64,000 nucleotides of DNA from Periplaneta americana (lineage: Eukaryota; Arthropoda; Insecta; Blattodea; Blattidae): positions 205,782,298-205,846,297 of the forward strand of contig NC_091119.1 of NCBI RefSeq assembly GCF_040183065.1, in the 5' to 3' direction. The notes under the pieces were generated by a model. That model was given only the letters and a program-made list of their open reading frames with translations, ran no database searches and had not been told where the DNA came from. The position numbers and the translations under genes are program-made. Positions 37,701-45,899 of this stretch are shown piece by piece. How positions within the stretch are numbered: position 1 is the first letter of the stretch; each line of letters begins with the position of its first letter.

Positions 37701-38862
37701 GCAACCATAGTTTAATGAACACTGACATCATTTAGATTTAATGTGTATATTTTATTTTACTTATTATAGGTGTCCATTGAATTATGGTAATAACTTAATT
37801 TTAACCCTTGTTTTCTACGTATTCAGTAAATGGCGTTTGGCCCACTATGGTTTTGAACCCTTCAAGTAACTTAAATTATATTATACGAGTATAATATTAA
37901 ATATTATATTATATTATATTATATTATATTATATTATATCAGAAGTTACTGTAATAACATTATAGCATTATGTCCATCTAGAGAAACTACACTTTCCAAT
38001 GGTGAAATAATAATTAATTATACAAATCGGTTAATTTAGCTTCCGATATTACTTCATACAAACACAGAAATATTCTCTGTAGGCTATCTTTCATAGCTTT
38101 CGATTGTTGCTGTCCAAGGCCCCTTATAGACGAAGTCATTTGTTTTTTAATTCATTACACGGCCTTAGATGGCAGTTATTTTAATTTTAAAACTCATTTA
38201 TCTCATTAAATATCAGTCCTATCAAATTTTTTCAAGGAATAACACTTATCGCAACTTATTTTTAAAGAAACGTTCGCTATGTAACATTTTTCACAAAAAT
38301 CAATAATAAGCGAGATATTTCGATTTATTTAATTCAGGCCCCCTTATAACCCCCCTTTTAAATAATGTATTTTGAATGCCATATAGCCTATAATCTAAGT
38401 TACAACGAACTTAATTTATATTCCAATTTTCATCGAAATCGGTTCAGCCATTATCGCGTGAAAAGGTAACAAACATGCAGACAGACAGACAGACAGACAT
38501 ACATACAAACAAAAATTTCAAAAAAGCGATTTTCGGTTTCAGGGTGATTAATTACATATGTTAGGACCAATTATTTTTGCAAAATCGAAAATTACCAGAA
38601 AAATTTCGGCTACAGATTTATTATTAGTATAGATGGCAGAGCTAAGGACATACGGTCTTCCATAACAATCAACTAAGAGTAAAACTGCGATACAAAAAAC
38701 AAAATACAGTACATAAAAATAAAGAACTGAAGGAGATAAGAATTAGACAATATGAACAACATGTCTGTAGAAATGAGACATAACATATTATAGGATATAA
38801 AAAAAAAGGCAGAATATAATGTAAACAGTAAGTCAAAATAAATTAGACGTACAAAATAAGGC

Positions 38863-38906
<44 letters not shown>

Positions 38907-41900
38907 GAAGAAGAAGAAGAAGAAGAAGACGAAGACGAAGAGGAAGAAAATAAAAATAGTGACGTACAAAGTATACAAATGAACACAATATGCCTCTTTA
39001 CCTCTTTATCAGATATTTAGATAAAAAATAAATATCACTAGAATACAGTATCAAATGTAGTGAATACGTGGAAACATGCAATACAACTTGGATTTAACAG
39101 ATTTCAAGGTTCGACAGCCCTTGACTTCAGGCGGCAAAGAGTTCCAGTGACGAGAAGTAGCAACAGTGAAGGATGAGGAATACAGAGATGATGTGTGGAG
39201 TGGAATTTCTAGCGTATTATCGCGTTGTGATCGAGTATTTAAGTTATGATAGCGAGAGAGAGAGAGAGTCTGGAAAAGCAAGAATAAGTAAAGGGGAGAT
39301 AAAGTGTGCATAATTCGATATAAGAGAGAAAGAGAGTGCAAATTTCTCCTCTCATGTACAGTAACCTAAGCCATGATAACTCGAAACAATATGGCGTATC
39401 TAATTACAGATAAAGACTTAAAGGTTTCACTCCCTTTAAGTACACATTGCACACATATCTTGTTGCATACAAATAACTTTTGTGCAAATTTCTATTTCGT
39501 CTGGTCCAAAGTTATAACAATTTTTAAAATGTTCTCAAATTTAAATGTATTAAAAATAATCATTACTCTATAAATTAAAAAAAAAACGTTATCTAAAATA
39601 TGTTCCACGAAAATTTCGATATCCCTTACATATAATTTGCTATTTACTTTTTTCAATTTATTACTGGAAAGTTAAGAAACACATTATTATTTTATATAAT
39701 CAAATATAAAAATAGGTAAAAATTGTCTGCAGAAATAAAAACATTTCCCCCAAAAATCTTTGGGTTTACAGAAAACCCTGATAGCAAGTTATGTTAAGCA
39801 CATGTACATAGTACATAATGTTTAGAAATATTAGCAATTTTAATAACAAAAATGAATTGAAATATTTAGGACCAACCAGAGCGTGCAATCCTCTAAAAAT
39901 GGAGACTAAAAACAGCTTATTCAAAGGGCCTATATGCGTGAACATTTGTTAAGGGATTCTCTGAACCCTGTACAATTTTTTAATGTTGAAAACGAAAAAT
40001 CTATTTTTTTCGACAATACTGATAAAATTTCAACTCAACTTGACTGTAAATAATTCAAACCAATCTCTGACATCGTTGGCTATATTTCGGTCATATTCGC
40101 CTACGTAATTCATATATTACTTTCTTACAGTAACATGAAATATATGACGAAGTAAACAGTTCACTGGATATAAAATGTGTTACTGCGTTACCAGGATCTC
40201 AATATCACTCATTTTCGTAACTATCAATGGATAGGGCCAAAATGTCGTATTCCGTGATGATGACGAAAGAATAGGCCGTGTCACGTGAGGAGACCTTTGT
40301 AAAGCTCCAATATAAGGAATTATAATATTATGACTACAGAAATAAAGTAACGAACTTGGAATTTAGAAAAAAAAATAGAAAGAGAACAAACCAAATAGGA
40401 TCATGTTACTTACTGGTGAAGTTCAGCTGGTGTGCCAAAGTTTGAGTTGAAGACTGGTCGAGCTAGAAAAAAAAGAAATACCGGTGAGTTTTACTGAACG
40501 TTACAGATGTACCTACATAAAAATGTCATTATTACTCCAAATAACAATTCACTAGGTACCATTTCTCTTGAACCTAAGACATTTTACTCAGCCTAAATGG
40601 CTGTTTATGCCATAGTTGTTTCATTTGTTCATTTTTCAAGGTACATGTTCACTTTGTTTACAACAAAACATTATCACTGCAAAATAATTCTAACTATAAA
40701 ATAAAGACCTGTTCTATAGCTGGGGCCATCCACGAACCCAAGGAATAAAAATGAAAAATATAATTGATATATGATTATGAAATAATAATCTTAGTAAAGG
40801 AAACTAAAATAACAAAGGATATCGTATCTAGGTTACTGAAAAGTTTCGGACTACATGCATGTAAATATTAACAATAAAATATGGCGTGGAGTCAGAAAAG
40901 ACCCCAGGTAAGTGTCGAGCGTAAATATATCGGATAATGCATACCTAATAGCAATTATTTATTTTCTGTATTATTTTTTTTACGTTATTGTCATAAGTAA
41001 CCTATTTAGTTTTTGAAATATGACTGTGTATTAACAGTGATGTTAGTTACATTTAAATTACGATTAAGCACAAAATATTTTTTGTCAACATTTACTCTAA
41101 GACAGTTCCTTGCAAAGTTTTTAATAACAATACAGTGAGCATTTAAATTCCATGTTCGTTTTTACCAAACAAACCTGAATCAGATGCATATGAGGCTATC
41201 AAATGCAAAACTCTACTTATCCAGGTAAAGTGATTTGTCAGAAAACAGGAAAAACCGTTATGGAAATGGACAGTTTTGCATTTGATAGTAGTTTTCTGAG
41301 CTCTATGGAAGAGGAATTAGACAAGATTTGCACAAACCGACTATATCAGTAGATAGAAAACTGCAAGAAGTACAACATCCCATATGTAACTCATTTCTTT
41401 TTTAATTTTTGGATAAGGCGAGTTTTGCACTTGATAGCCTCATATTTCAATATGGGTATTCAGTTTCCCGGTGTCAACTTGGGGAGACTTTATTATTTGA
41501 ACAATTTTTTTCAACAACTGAATTAAACACAACAGGTGACAAGGAATGTTCCTGTTTAAGTTCAGTAGTAACATTGAAATTTTTTGGACTGCAATTCTGT
41601 ATTTTAACTTCTTAGTTAGAATTTGCTATACTAATTTTTAATATACAGAAAATAATTAATTTTAAAGGCAAATAAAGGAAACGTAATTTTTGTTACCTAC
41701 TCTATCCAGTTCACATGAACCTACGTTAAGATGCTACGTTTTTAAATTTATTTCACCGTGAAATGTCAAACATTGTGAAAGAATTACTTTATTATTTTAA
41801 TTTATTGAAATAATTTACTTAAACTTTCTTCTGTTCCAGACGTGTCCAGAGGATCTGAAAGTTAAATGTAAGTATTTCATTAAGTGTGAACTTTAGGACG

Positions 41901-42603
41901 TGTATAGTAATATCAAAATTATAATGTTTGGTACATAATGGATCGCTTCAGTCTATCAATCAGAGAAGGTGAAGACCCATAAAGAAAATCTCGGTCAACT
42001 AATACAATGCGACAACGAAAGCTCTAAACGACTCTTTATATAATTGACCCCAAAACGTGTTAAGTCCATTATTATGAAAGAGCTGGGCTAGTATTTTTAT
42101 CCACCGTCTTACGAACTGAGCCAGTTTTCAAGTGATCTATAACATAACCTTTTAGGCAAGGATTGTTTTGCAGGAAAACTTACTTAAAATATAATGATAG
42201 AGAGCTCAAACATAATCACATATACGTATAAATCATAAAAATTGCCAAATGGACTGAGCGAGTTTTGGGGTCACAATCTACAATTATATAAATTATTAAT
42301 TGCTCGGGGAAAACAATGAATTCTCCATGCTAGTAAATATGAGAGTTTCTAAATTCGTAATAGGATAAGAAGAAGAAATAAAATACCGTACTGTGTTACC
42401 TAAATTTTTGTGTAACATTAGGTCAACAATAATTGAACTTATTTACGAACCAAATCGAACAAGAAACTGTTACCTGTAGAGGCAATACAGCATTGATAAA
42501 CTACGAAAATAATAAAAGATTAATATATCTTATTTGCTTTACAGCCGATGAGTGTGACAAAAGAAGGGCGAAGTGCAAGGAAATTAGCAAGAAGTTCGAT
42601 TGA
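20271..42603 (+). CDS. Plus-C odorant-binding protein, nine exons (OBP59a-like)
   Basis: I assembled this gene from nine exons: 20271-20355, 29867-29985, 30442-30514, 33104-33150, 33426-33461, 35114-35243, 37275-37360, 41840-41867, 42545-42603. All sites are GT-AG, all phases agree, and the total of 663 nt gives 220 residues plus stop. The protein starts with a signal peptide (residues 1 to about 20, hydrophobic VFVFVALAYVAV). The mature part has the spaced-cysteine pattern of an odorant-binding protein: SCCGEMP...KEC...CGAAC...EKC...QKCNPAP...MAC...NTCPEDL...DEC...AKC. The extra cysteines and the CNPAP/CPEDL C-terminal part point to the Plus-C class. There are 13 Cys with exon 2, 11 without it or the codon it helps complete. 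Proteins of this class bind small hydrophobic ligands in sensillar lymph; the OBP59a type is linked to humidity sensing in flies. The ligand is unknown. Introns (276 bp to 9.5 kb) are full of transposons. A poly(A) signal lies at 42729-42734. Confidence 0.75.
20440..20590 (+). mobile_element. Old tRNA-derived SINE, family 3 (intron 1)
   Basis: A B-box GGGTTCGAATCCC near 20465 is followed by a body matching the copies at 22172-22400 and 22505-22680. It is degenerate. Confidence 0.55.
20640..21495. other. Intron 1 sequence, nothing recognised
   Basis: AT-rich intron DNA. Short ORFs (for example 20850-21083) show no coding character. Confidence 0.5.
21495..21700. repeat. Inverted pair of tRNA-like sequences
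   Basis: A tRNA-like sequence on the minus strand (about 21503-21572, B-box GGGTTCGAACCCC) faces one on the plus strand (21611-21683: GCGTAGCTCAGTGGTTAGAG, then GGGTTCGATCCCC). Both are followed outward by the same CGGAGCGAATTTTCTCC. The arms of about 80 bp make a hairpin with a loop of about 38 bp. A tRNA gene is unlikely: the acceptor-stem ends do not pair cleanly and no 3' T-run follows. Confidence 0.7.
21701..22171. other. Intron 1 sequence, nothing recognised
   Basis: No supported feature. Confidence 0.5.
22172..22400 (+). mobile_element. Old tRNA-derived SINE, family 3
   Basis: B-box-like GGTTCGAATCC near 22218. The body contains a GTAAGG...CAAATGTC stretch and ends at CAGCGTCATTAAACAG. 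It is a decayed relative of the next copy. Confidence 0.55.
22505..22690 (+). mobile_element. tRNA-derived SINE, family 3, followed by (TTA)n
   Basis: tRNA-like head with B-box GGGTTCGATTCCC (near 22538). Body GAGGTTTTCCTAACTGTAAG...CAGGTAATCTATGGCGAATC. A (TTA)n microsatellite of about 80 bp follows (22693-22771), probably grown from the SINE tail. Confidence 0.7.
23051..24065 (+). mobile_element. PIF/Harbinger-type element with MADF fragment
   Basis: The ends GGCCCGTAACACACTTG (23051-23067) and CAAGTGTGTTAAGGGCC (24049-24065) are inverted repeats flanked by TTA on both sides (23048-23050, 24066-24068). That is the 3-bp target duplication of PIF/Harbinger transposons. Subterminal GCGAGAAA motifs recur. 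At 23334-23519 a frame starting MADNCSQKLIELVRCHP, then one TAG, then AYLYDTRDENYENTELKEEI and WRQI, matches the N-terminal half of a MADF DNA-binding domain. Harbinger elements encode such a Myb/MADF-type partner. No transposase remains. Confidence 0.8.
24196..24304. repeat. Mini-palindrome with mariner-like ends
   Basis: TTGGTGTATAAGTTCGTAGC (24196-24215) is mirrored by GTTATGAACTTAAGTTATACACCAA-like sequence at about 24280-24304. Loop of about 60 bp, no coding content. Confidence 0.6.
24676..24848 (+). mobile_element. LINE family A, last 170 bp
   Basis: Encodes GRPRRRWEDNIKMDL-type C-terminal residues (GRP altered) to the stop after NLRVP, then a GTAAGTAAGTAAG tail. It is a severely 5'-truncated copy of the element at 33903-34756. 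Confidence 0.85.
24849..25362. other. Intron 1 sequence, nothing recognised
   Basis: No supported feature. Confidence 0.5.
25363..28488. repeat. Large inverted repeat with arms of about 820 bp
   Basis: The left arm, 25363-26182, and right arm, 27669-28488, are near-identical reverse complements. Differences by eye are a few percent, mostly single bases and small indels. The spacer is about 1.49 kb. The outer ends begin CATTCTCTCC. The spacer holds two minus-strand ORFs (26365-26694 and 26803-27078) that I do not recognise and that look non-coding, plus a smaller hairpin (27484-27645). It may be a fold-back transposon or a recent inverted duplication. It lies inside intron 1 of the odorant-binding-protein gene. 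Confidence 0.85.
27484..27645. repeat. Small hairpin element in the inverted-repeat spacer
   Basis: Arms of about 45 bp at 27484-27530 (TAATTGATTAACTAGCGGTC, then TTACTCGTGTTAATTATG) and 27601-27645 pair almost perfectly. The loop of about 70 bp contains CAGCTGTTTCGGTGTTTCAT. Confidence 0.75.
28589..29416. mobile_element. Non-autonomous element with 8-bp target duplication
   Basis: The ends TAGGGACCGGATTTTT (28589-28604) and AAAAATCCGGTCCATA (29401-29416) are inverted repeats. They are flanked by identical 8-bp ATGATTAT at 28581-28588 and 29417-29424. The duplication length fits hAT, although the termini are not the usual CAG...CTG. The interior of 828 bp is non-coding. Confidence 0.8.
29867..29985 (+). 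CDS. Odorant-binding protein exon 2 (candidate)
   Basis: It lies between an acceptor ending CTCTCGTAATTCAG and the donor GTAAGC. It is open over 119 nt in the one frame that joins exon 1 (phase 1) to exon 3 (phase 0), and it encodes two cysteines with the split codon. No other stretch in the 10-kb interval fits both phases as well. The residue composition alone (CYMHHPYIPMFSEC...) is not diagnostic, so this is the least certain exon. Confidence 0.55.
30442..30514 (+). CDS. Odorant-binding protein exon 3
   Basis: Acceptor ATATTTTTCAG, donor GTAAGT. Encodes SCCGEMPKISDDDKKLMKEC then KGDI. The CC...P...C spacing is characteristic of Plus-C odorant-binding proteins. Confidence 0.75.
30921..31742. 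mobile_element. Harbinger-type MITE with GCTGC-rich subterminal repeats
   Basis: The ends AGGTACGGTCACACGTCG (30921-30938) and CGACGTGTGACTGTACCT (31725-31742) are flanked by TAA at 30918-30920 and 31743-31745, a 3-bp TWA-type duplication. Both ends carry repeated GCTGCAAAAGTTGC/CGCTACTTTT motifs in both orientations, likely transposase-binding arrays. The middle part is AT-rich and non-coding. It lies in the intron between exons 3 and 4. Confidence 0.85.
31746..32090. other. Intron sequence, nothing recognised
   Basis: No supported feature. Confidence 0.45.
32100..32265 (+). mobile_element. Possible tRNA-derived SINE
   Basis: A B-box GTGGTTCGAATCC near 32188 follows a poor A-box-like segment and is followed by a short body. 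It is preceded by an A-run at 32098-32110. Weakly supported. Confidence 0.35.
32320..32600 (-). mobile_element. Mariner-like transposase relic, internally deleted
   Basis: On the minus strand, 32480-32595 encodes an N-terminal piece (ENIQRVRTAVARSP, then VVRHSLVLNI, one stop) and 32345-32455 a catalytic-core piece (VEQDCATAHNAR, then LRTMFPDRLI and RPARSP). The QD in VEQDCATAH matches the second catalytic Asp of mariner-like DDE transposases of the QQDGATAH type. The intervening part and the C-terminus are missing. Confidence 0.65.
32640..33103. other. Intron sequence, nothing recognised
   Basis: No supported feature. Confidence 0.5.
33104..33150 (+). CDS. Odorant-binding protein exon 4
   Basis: Acceptor TTCTTTTTCAG, donor GTAAGT. 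Encodes an acidic/basic hydrophilic linker, SSEDEGEHDKPKGKHF. Confidence 0.7.
33426..33461 (+). CDS. Odorant-binding protein exon 5 (12 codons)
   Basis: Acceptor TTTCATTTTCAG, donor GTAAGC, phase 0 at both sides. Encodes CGAACLFEKSNM, carrying the CxxxC helix motif of odorant-binding proteins. Confidence 0.75.
33903..34756 (+). mobile_element. 5'-truncated LINE, family A, with perfect target duplication
   Basis: The reading frame to 34734 encodes the C-terminal third of a non-LTR reverse transcriptase. It begins at the catalytic YADD (QLLVYADDVNMLGENP) and runs through YLGATVTNI, VLYGCETWTLT and GRPRRRWEDNIKMDL to a stop at 34732-34734. It ends in a GTAAGTAAGTAA tail. Both ends carry the same 15 bp, TAAATAATGAGTGTT (33888-33902 and 34757-34771), which proves target-primed insertion. 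The start used by the ORF is in the flank and is meaningless. The frame is still open, so the copy is young. It lies in the intron between exons 5 and 6. The layout resembles RTE-type LINEs; the clade is not certain. Confidence 0.9.
35114..35243 (+). CDS. Odorant-binding protein exon 6
   Basis: Acceptor TTCTTTTCTTTAG, donor GTAACG. Encodes MKDGSVDQDAFKKEILARYP, then DNMHPTVTSAIEKCVPKANS. The 'DGS..D' turn after the CxxxC helix and the following EKC helix match the odorant-binding-protein fold. Confidence 0.8.
35388..36231. mobile_element. Non-autonomous hAT-type element
   Basis: Inverted ends CAGTGGCGTAGC (35388-35399) and GCTACGCCACTG (36220-36231). The 8-bp duplication has one mismatch: GAAATTTG at 35380-35387 and GAAATTAG at 36232-36239. 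No transposase sequence in the 844 bp. It lies in the intron between exons 6 and 7. Confidence 0.85.
36240..37274. other. Intron sequence, nothing recognised
   Basis: AT-rich intron DNA up to exon 7, with no supported feature. Confidence 0.5.
37275..37360 (+). CDS. Odorant-binding protein exon 7
   Basis: Acceptor TTTTTAATTTACAG, donor GTAAGT. Encodes DMGNVESEGQKCNPAPLITM, then ACTYTTIQN, with two conserved cysteines. Confidence 0.8.
37466..38633 (-). mobile_element. Non-autonomous Helitron
   Basis: Read on the minus strand it begins TCTATACTAATAATAAATCT and ends GCACGGGTACGGCTAG, lying between A and T. It is the sister of 44084-45523, with which it shares most of its length. It contains a TATAA-type microsatellite (37885-37940) and, next to it, one end of the MITE described at 51530-51769. 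No helicase or Rep fragment is visible in this copy. Confidence 0.85.
38634..39050. other. Intron sequence with AAT and AAG microsatellites
   Basis: (AAT)n at 38866-38905 runs into (AAG)n at 38906-38945. The poly-Leu and poly-Phe ORF on the minus strand is an artefact of this tract. Confidence 0.6.
39051..39341 (-). mobile_element. LINE 3'-end fragment (ORF2 C-terminus)
   Basis: The minus-strand frame reads HNLNTRSQRDNTLEIPLHTS, then FTVATSRHWNSLPPEVKGCR and LKSVKSKL. This is the post-reverse-transcriptase tail of Jockey/R1/CR1-type LINEs, from a different family than 13400-13660. No other part of the element is present. Confidence 0.75.
39342..41839. other. Intron sequence, nothing recognised
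   Basis: About 2.5 kb of AT-rich intron without a repeat whose ends I can define. The ORF at 41409-41615 has no recognisable content. Confidence 0.45.
41840..41867 (+). CDS. Odorant-binding protein exon 8 (28 nt)
   Basis: Acceptor TTCTTCTGTTCCAG, donor GTAAGT. Encodes TCPEDLKVK and one base of the next codon. Confidence 0.75.
41868..42544. other. Last intron, nothing recognised
   Basis: AT-rich intron of 677 bp without a supported feature. Confidence 0.5.
42545..42603 (+). CDS. Odorant-binding protein exon 9 (terminal)
   Basis: Acceptor TTTGCTTTACAG. Encodes SDECDKRRAKCKEISKKFD and ends at TGA 42601-42603. Confidence 0.8.
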
Positions 42604-42728
42604 AGAGACGGCTGTGACAATCTGCGTGATGATTGAAGGTTAAATTTACAATATCACAATGTAGCGTGCAATAGAATGGACAGTAACAATATACTACAGT
42701 AATGTAATGATCTTCCTGTAGCAATTTT

Positions 42729-42734
42729 AATAAA
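42729..42734 (+). terminator. Poly(A) signal of the odorant-binding-protein gene
   Basis: AATAAA lies 126 bp after the stop codon, a normal distance for a short insect 3' UTR. Confidence 0.65.
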
Positions 42735-42887
42735 GAAATATACCCTCTGCATATGCTAGTGAAGTTTTTTGAGTGTAAACTCTGTCAACAGTTTCTGTTA
42801 TAGATAAGACCACCTTCAGATGAGGCGACTTTTAGAAGTGCTGTTGAAGCGCTACTGCTTTTGAATAATGGATATGCAACAAAGAAA

Positions 42888-43151
42888 GGACACGCTCTGT
42901 ATATCACCGAATTAAATCAGATTTTGTGACATGAAAGTACAAGACACACTGTTTAAAGTCATACCTGGTATGGGTGGCCAATGACTCCTCGTTTTAGAAA
43001 TATTGGCAATTGTTTATGACATACTTCCATTAGGTGCCTAATAGGGAAGCATTAGACTGTGTAACGGCGTAGCTCATGTGGTTGGATGCTGAGTTGTCAT
43101 CCAGGCAACTTGAGTTCGAAACCTAATGCCTTCTCATATTTTAAAGCTTGA

Positions 43152-43200
<49 letters not shown>

Positions 43201-43906
43201 TTAATTCACTTTCAGTTGTCAGTTCCTATATACAAAGCCATGTTGAAATATGCGTGGTATGCATCAAAATTGATGAACGAACGAGAAGTGTTTGTGAATG
43301 TGAAAGATGTCTGTTTCGCAGCAGAAGTGCGGAAAAATGTGTGTGACTGTGGACAACCTTCTTTCATTTTCTGTGCATGGTGCAGGAAATATGTATGTTT
43401 TGTGTGTTTTTATGACATCATAATGAATCAGGTACAAATGAAATGGAATAGCTGCTACACAAATAGAACAAACACCAGTGACACATCTTACCTTCCTAAG
43501 TGAGCAGTATTTCATTGTTTATCCTTTACAATACAATGTTAGTTAATTAGTAATTTGTTTAAAACATGATGAAGCATTCAATACATTGTGAAATATGATA
43601 TAGGTATGTAAATAGATAACTCTGATCACAATACTAATCATTATTAATAGAAAAAAATATAGGACCAGTTAAGATTCGAACTCAGGTTGCCTGGATAACA
43701 ACTCAGCATCCAACCAATGGGCTACGCTGTTACACAGTCTAATGCTTCCCTATTAGCACCTAACGGAAGTATGTCACAAACAATAGCCAATATTTTCAAA
43801 ACGAGGAGTCATTGGCCACCCATACCAGGTATGACTTTAAACAGTGTGTCTTGTACTTTCATCTCACACAATCTTATTCCATTCGGTGATATACAGAGCG
43901 TGTCCT
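42888..43906. mobile_element. Fold-back element with tRNA-like arms and a zinc-ribbon ORF
   Basis: The arms 42888-43122 and 43673-43906, about 235 bp each, are imperfect inverted repeats. The outer end is GGACACGCTCTGTATATCAC. The inner part of each arm is a tRNA-like sequence (GGCGTAGCTCATGTGGTTGG, then GAGTTCGAAAC). Between the arms lie a (TTA)n tract (43150-43202) and the ORF described separately. Confidence 0.75.
43205..43503 (+). pseudogene. C-terminal zinc-ribbon fragment, probably from a transposase
   Basis: After a possible acceptor (TTCACTTTCAG), the frame reads VPIYKAMLKYAWYASKL, then FVNVKDVCFAAEV and a cysteine cluster CDCGQPSFIFCAWCRKYVC, then FVCF. The pattern CxC...CxxCx4CxxC is a zinc ribbon of the kind found at the C-terminus of several insect transposases (piggyBac-like and others). 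Its place between inverted arms fits a transposon remnant. The upstream Ile run is a microsatellite artefact. I cannot name the family. Confidence 0.5.
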
Positions 43907-44083
43907 CTCCTTGTAAGTTTATTTCAGTAGGGCTGCTAATAACGGATGTTTACTGGGTCACCACTTCCTTACACCGCACGGCCTTTTTTTTTTTTTTTTT
44001 TCGAATTTAATTGGTAATTCCAGCTCTTGAATGATTTCTTAAACATTAGAAAAAAACCTTTTTCAATTCTGATGTAACTTAAA

Positions 44084-45523
44084 TCTATACTAATAATAAA
44101 TCTGTAGCCAAAATTTTTCTGGTAATTTTCGATTTTCCAAAAATAATTGGTATTAACATGTATAATTAACCATCCTGAAACCGAAAATCCTTTTTTTGAC
44201 ATTTTTGTTTGTATGTCTGTCTGTATGTTTGTTTGTTACCTTTTCACGCGATAATGGCTGAACCGATTTCGATGAAAATTGGAATATAAATTAAGTTAGT
44301 TGTAACTTAGATTTTAGGCTATATGGCATTCAAAATGCGTTATTTAAAAGGGGGTTATAAGGGGGCCTGAATTAAATAAATCGAAATATCTCGCTTATTA
44401 TTGATTTTTGTGAAAAATGTTACATAACAAAAGTTTCTTTAAAAGTGATTTCTAATAAGTTTTATTCCTTTAAAAATGTTGATAGGACTGATATTTAATG
44501 AGATAAATGAGTTTTAAAATTAAAATAACGCAATCTAAGACGGTGCAATGAATTAAGAACAAATGACTTCGTCTATAAGGGGCCTTGGACAGCAACAATC
44601 GAAAGCTATGAAAGATAGCCTACAGATAATGTTTCTGCGTTTCTATGAAGTAATATCGGAAGTTAATTAACCGATTTGTATAATTAATTATTTCATCATT
44701 GGAAAGTGTAGTTTCTCTGGATGGACATAATGCTATAATGTTATTACAGTAACTTGTTAGTGAATTAAGGACAGGTAAGATTAAAATAGCTTCTTATGCA
44801 CAGAAAACTTGATAGGTTATTCTGTATATTCATTTCCTGTATTTCTTAAAATAATGTTTATGAACATATTCATTTTTATCTCAGAGAATTAACCAACAAC
44901 GAGAGTGTATTGATTTAGTATGCAGTAATAGTACGTTAGCTTAGCAATCCATTATTTTATAATTCAAATTTTAACTATGCTCAATTGAATCGTGTTAAAA
45001 TACATAAAATATATATGCAATAAATGCAATGCAAAAAAATTGGGTAATGAGCCAAGCAGATTATGTTGCGCTGTTGTAAATGCTGTTCCTCCTGAGATTC
45101 AAGAGCTCCCACAACAAATTAAAAACTATCTAATTCGAGTACATTTGTTATCAACACACTTTTTACATAATATAATATAATATAATATATAATGTAATAT
45201 AATATAATATAATATAATATAATATAAACATAATAATAAATCTGTACCCAAAATGTTTCTGTTAATTTTCGCTTTTCCAAAAATAATTGGTAATAACAAT
45301 TAAGAAACATGTTAAAGGAATTGTCATTGCACCAAATGAGTGGTCTCTGGATCAAAATGATCGCATTTTAATATTTTAAATACAATTTAAATTAAGTAAC
45401 ATATTAAACGATTTATCCTTCAATCAAACACGAAAGTTCCCTGGATCAAATGTCCTATTTTAATTATGTAATTACTTTATATTTATTTCTAACGGGTGCA
45501 GCGGAGCGCACGGGTACAGCTAG
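44084..45523 (+). mobile_element. Helitron with a fragment of the helicase-like N-terminus
   Basis: Begins TCTATACTAATAATAAATCT after an A and ends GCACGGGTACAGCTAG before a T. It is homologous to 37466-38633, but the region 44760-45180 is different. There the frame at 44992-45180 reads CNKCNAKKLGNEPSRLCC, then VPPEIQELPQQI and LLSTHFLHNI. This resembles the zinc-finger N-terminus of Helitron Rep/helicase proteins. A second partial copy of the 5' end (AATAATAAATCTGTACCCAA, near 45231) follows an (ATAAT)n tract, suggesting two Helitron copies fused or recombined. Confidence 0.85.
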
Positions 45524-45677
45524 TCATCAAATAAAATGTGAAATAATCCTCGATTCACCCTTTCCAAAACCAATGAATGGACTCAGATCCTTATTCTATT
45601 CCTTCGTCTATCCTATCTCCAGGTCTGTCCACGTTCACTGAAAGACTAAAATATTCTCTACTAAAATCTAGTGCGTT

Positions 45678-45897
45678 GTCGACCTGGTTGGCGAGTTGGT
45701 ATAGCGATGGCCTTCTATGTCCAAGGTTGCGGGTTCGATTCCGGGCCAGTCGATGGCGTTTAAGTGTGCTTAGATGTGACAGGCTCATGTCAGTAGATTT
45801 ACTGGCATGTAAAAGAACTCCTGCGGGACAAAATTCTGGCACATCCGGCGACGCTGATATAACCTCAGCAGTTGCGAGCGTCGTTAAATAAAACATA
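45678..45897 (+). mobile_element. tRNA-derived SINE, family 2
   Basis: Head GGCGAGTTGGTATAGCGATG with B-box GGGTTCGATTCC (near 45730). Body CATGTCAGTAGATTTACTGG...CGGCGACGCTGATATAACC. 3' end GTCGTTAAATAAAACATAAC. TAGTGCGTT flanks both ends, a possible 9-bp duplication. Confidence 0.85.
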
Positions 45898-45899
45898 AC

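Noticed and set aside
38673-38978. Membrane-like poly-Leu/Phe protein on the minus strand
   Set aside because: Translation of AAT/AAG microsatellites.
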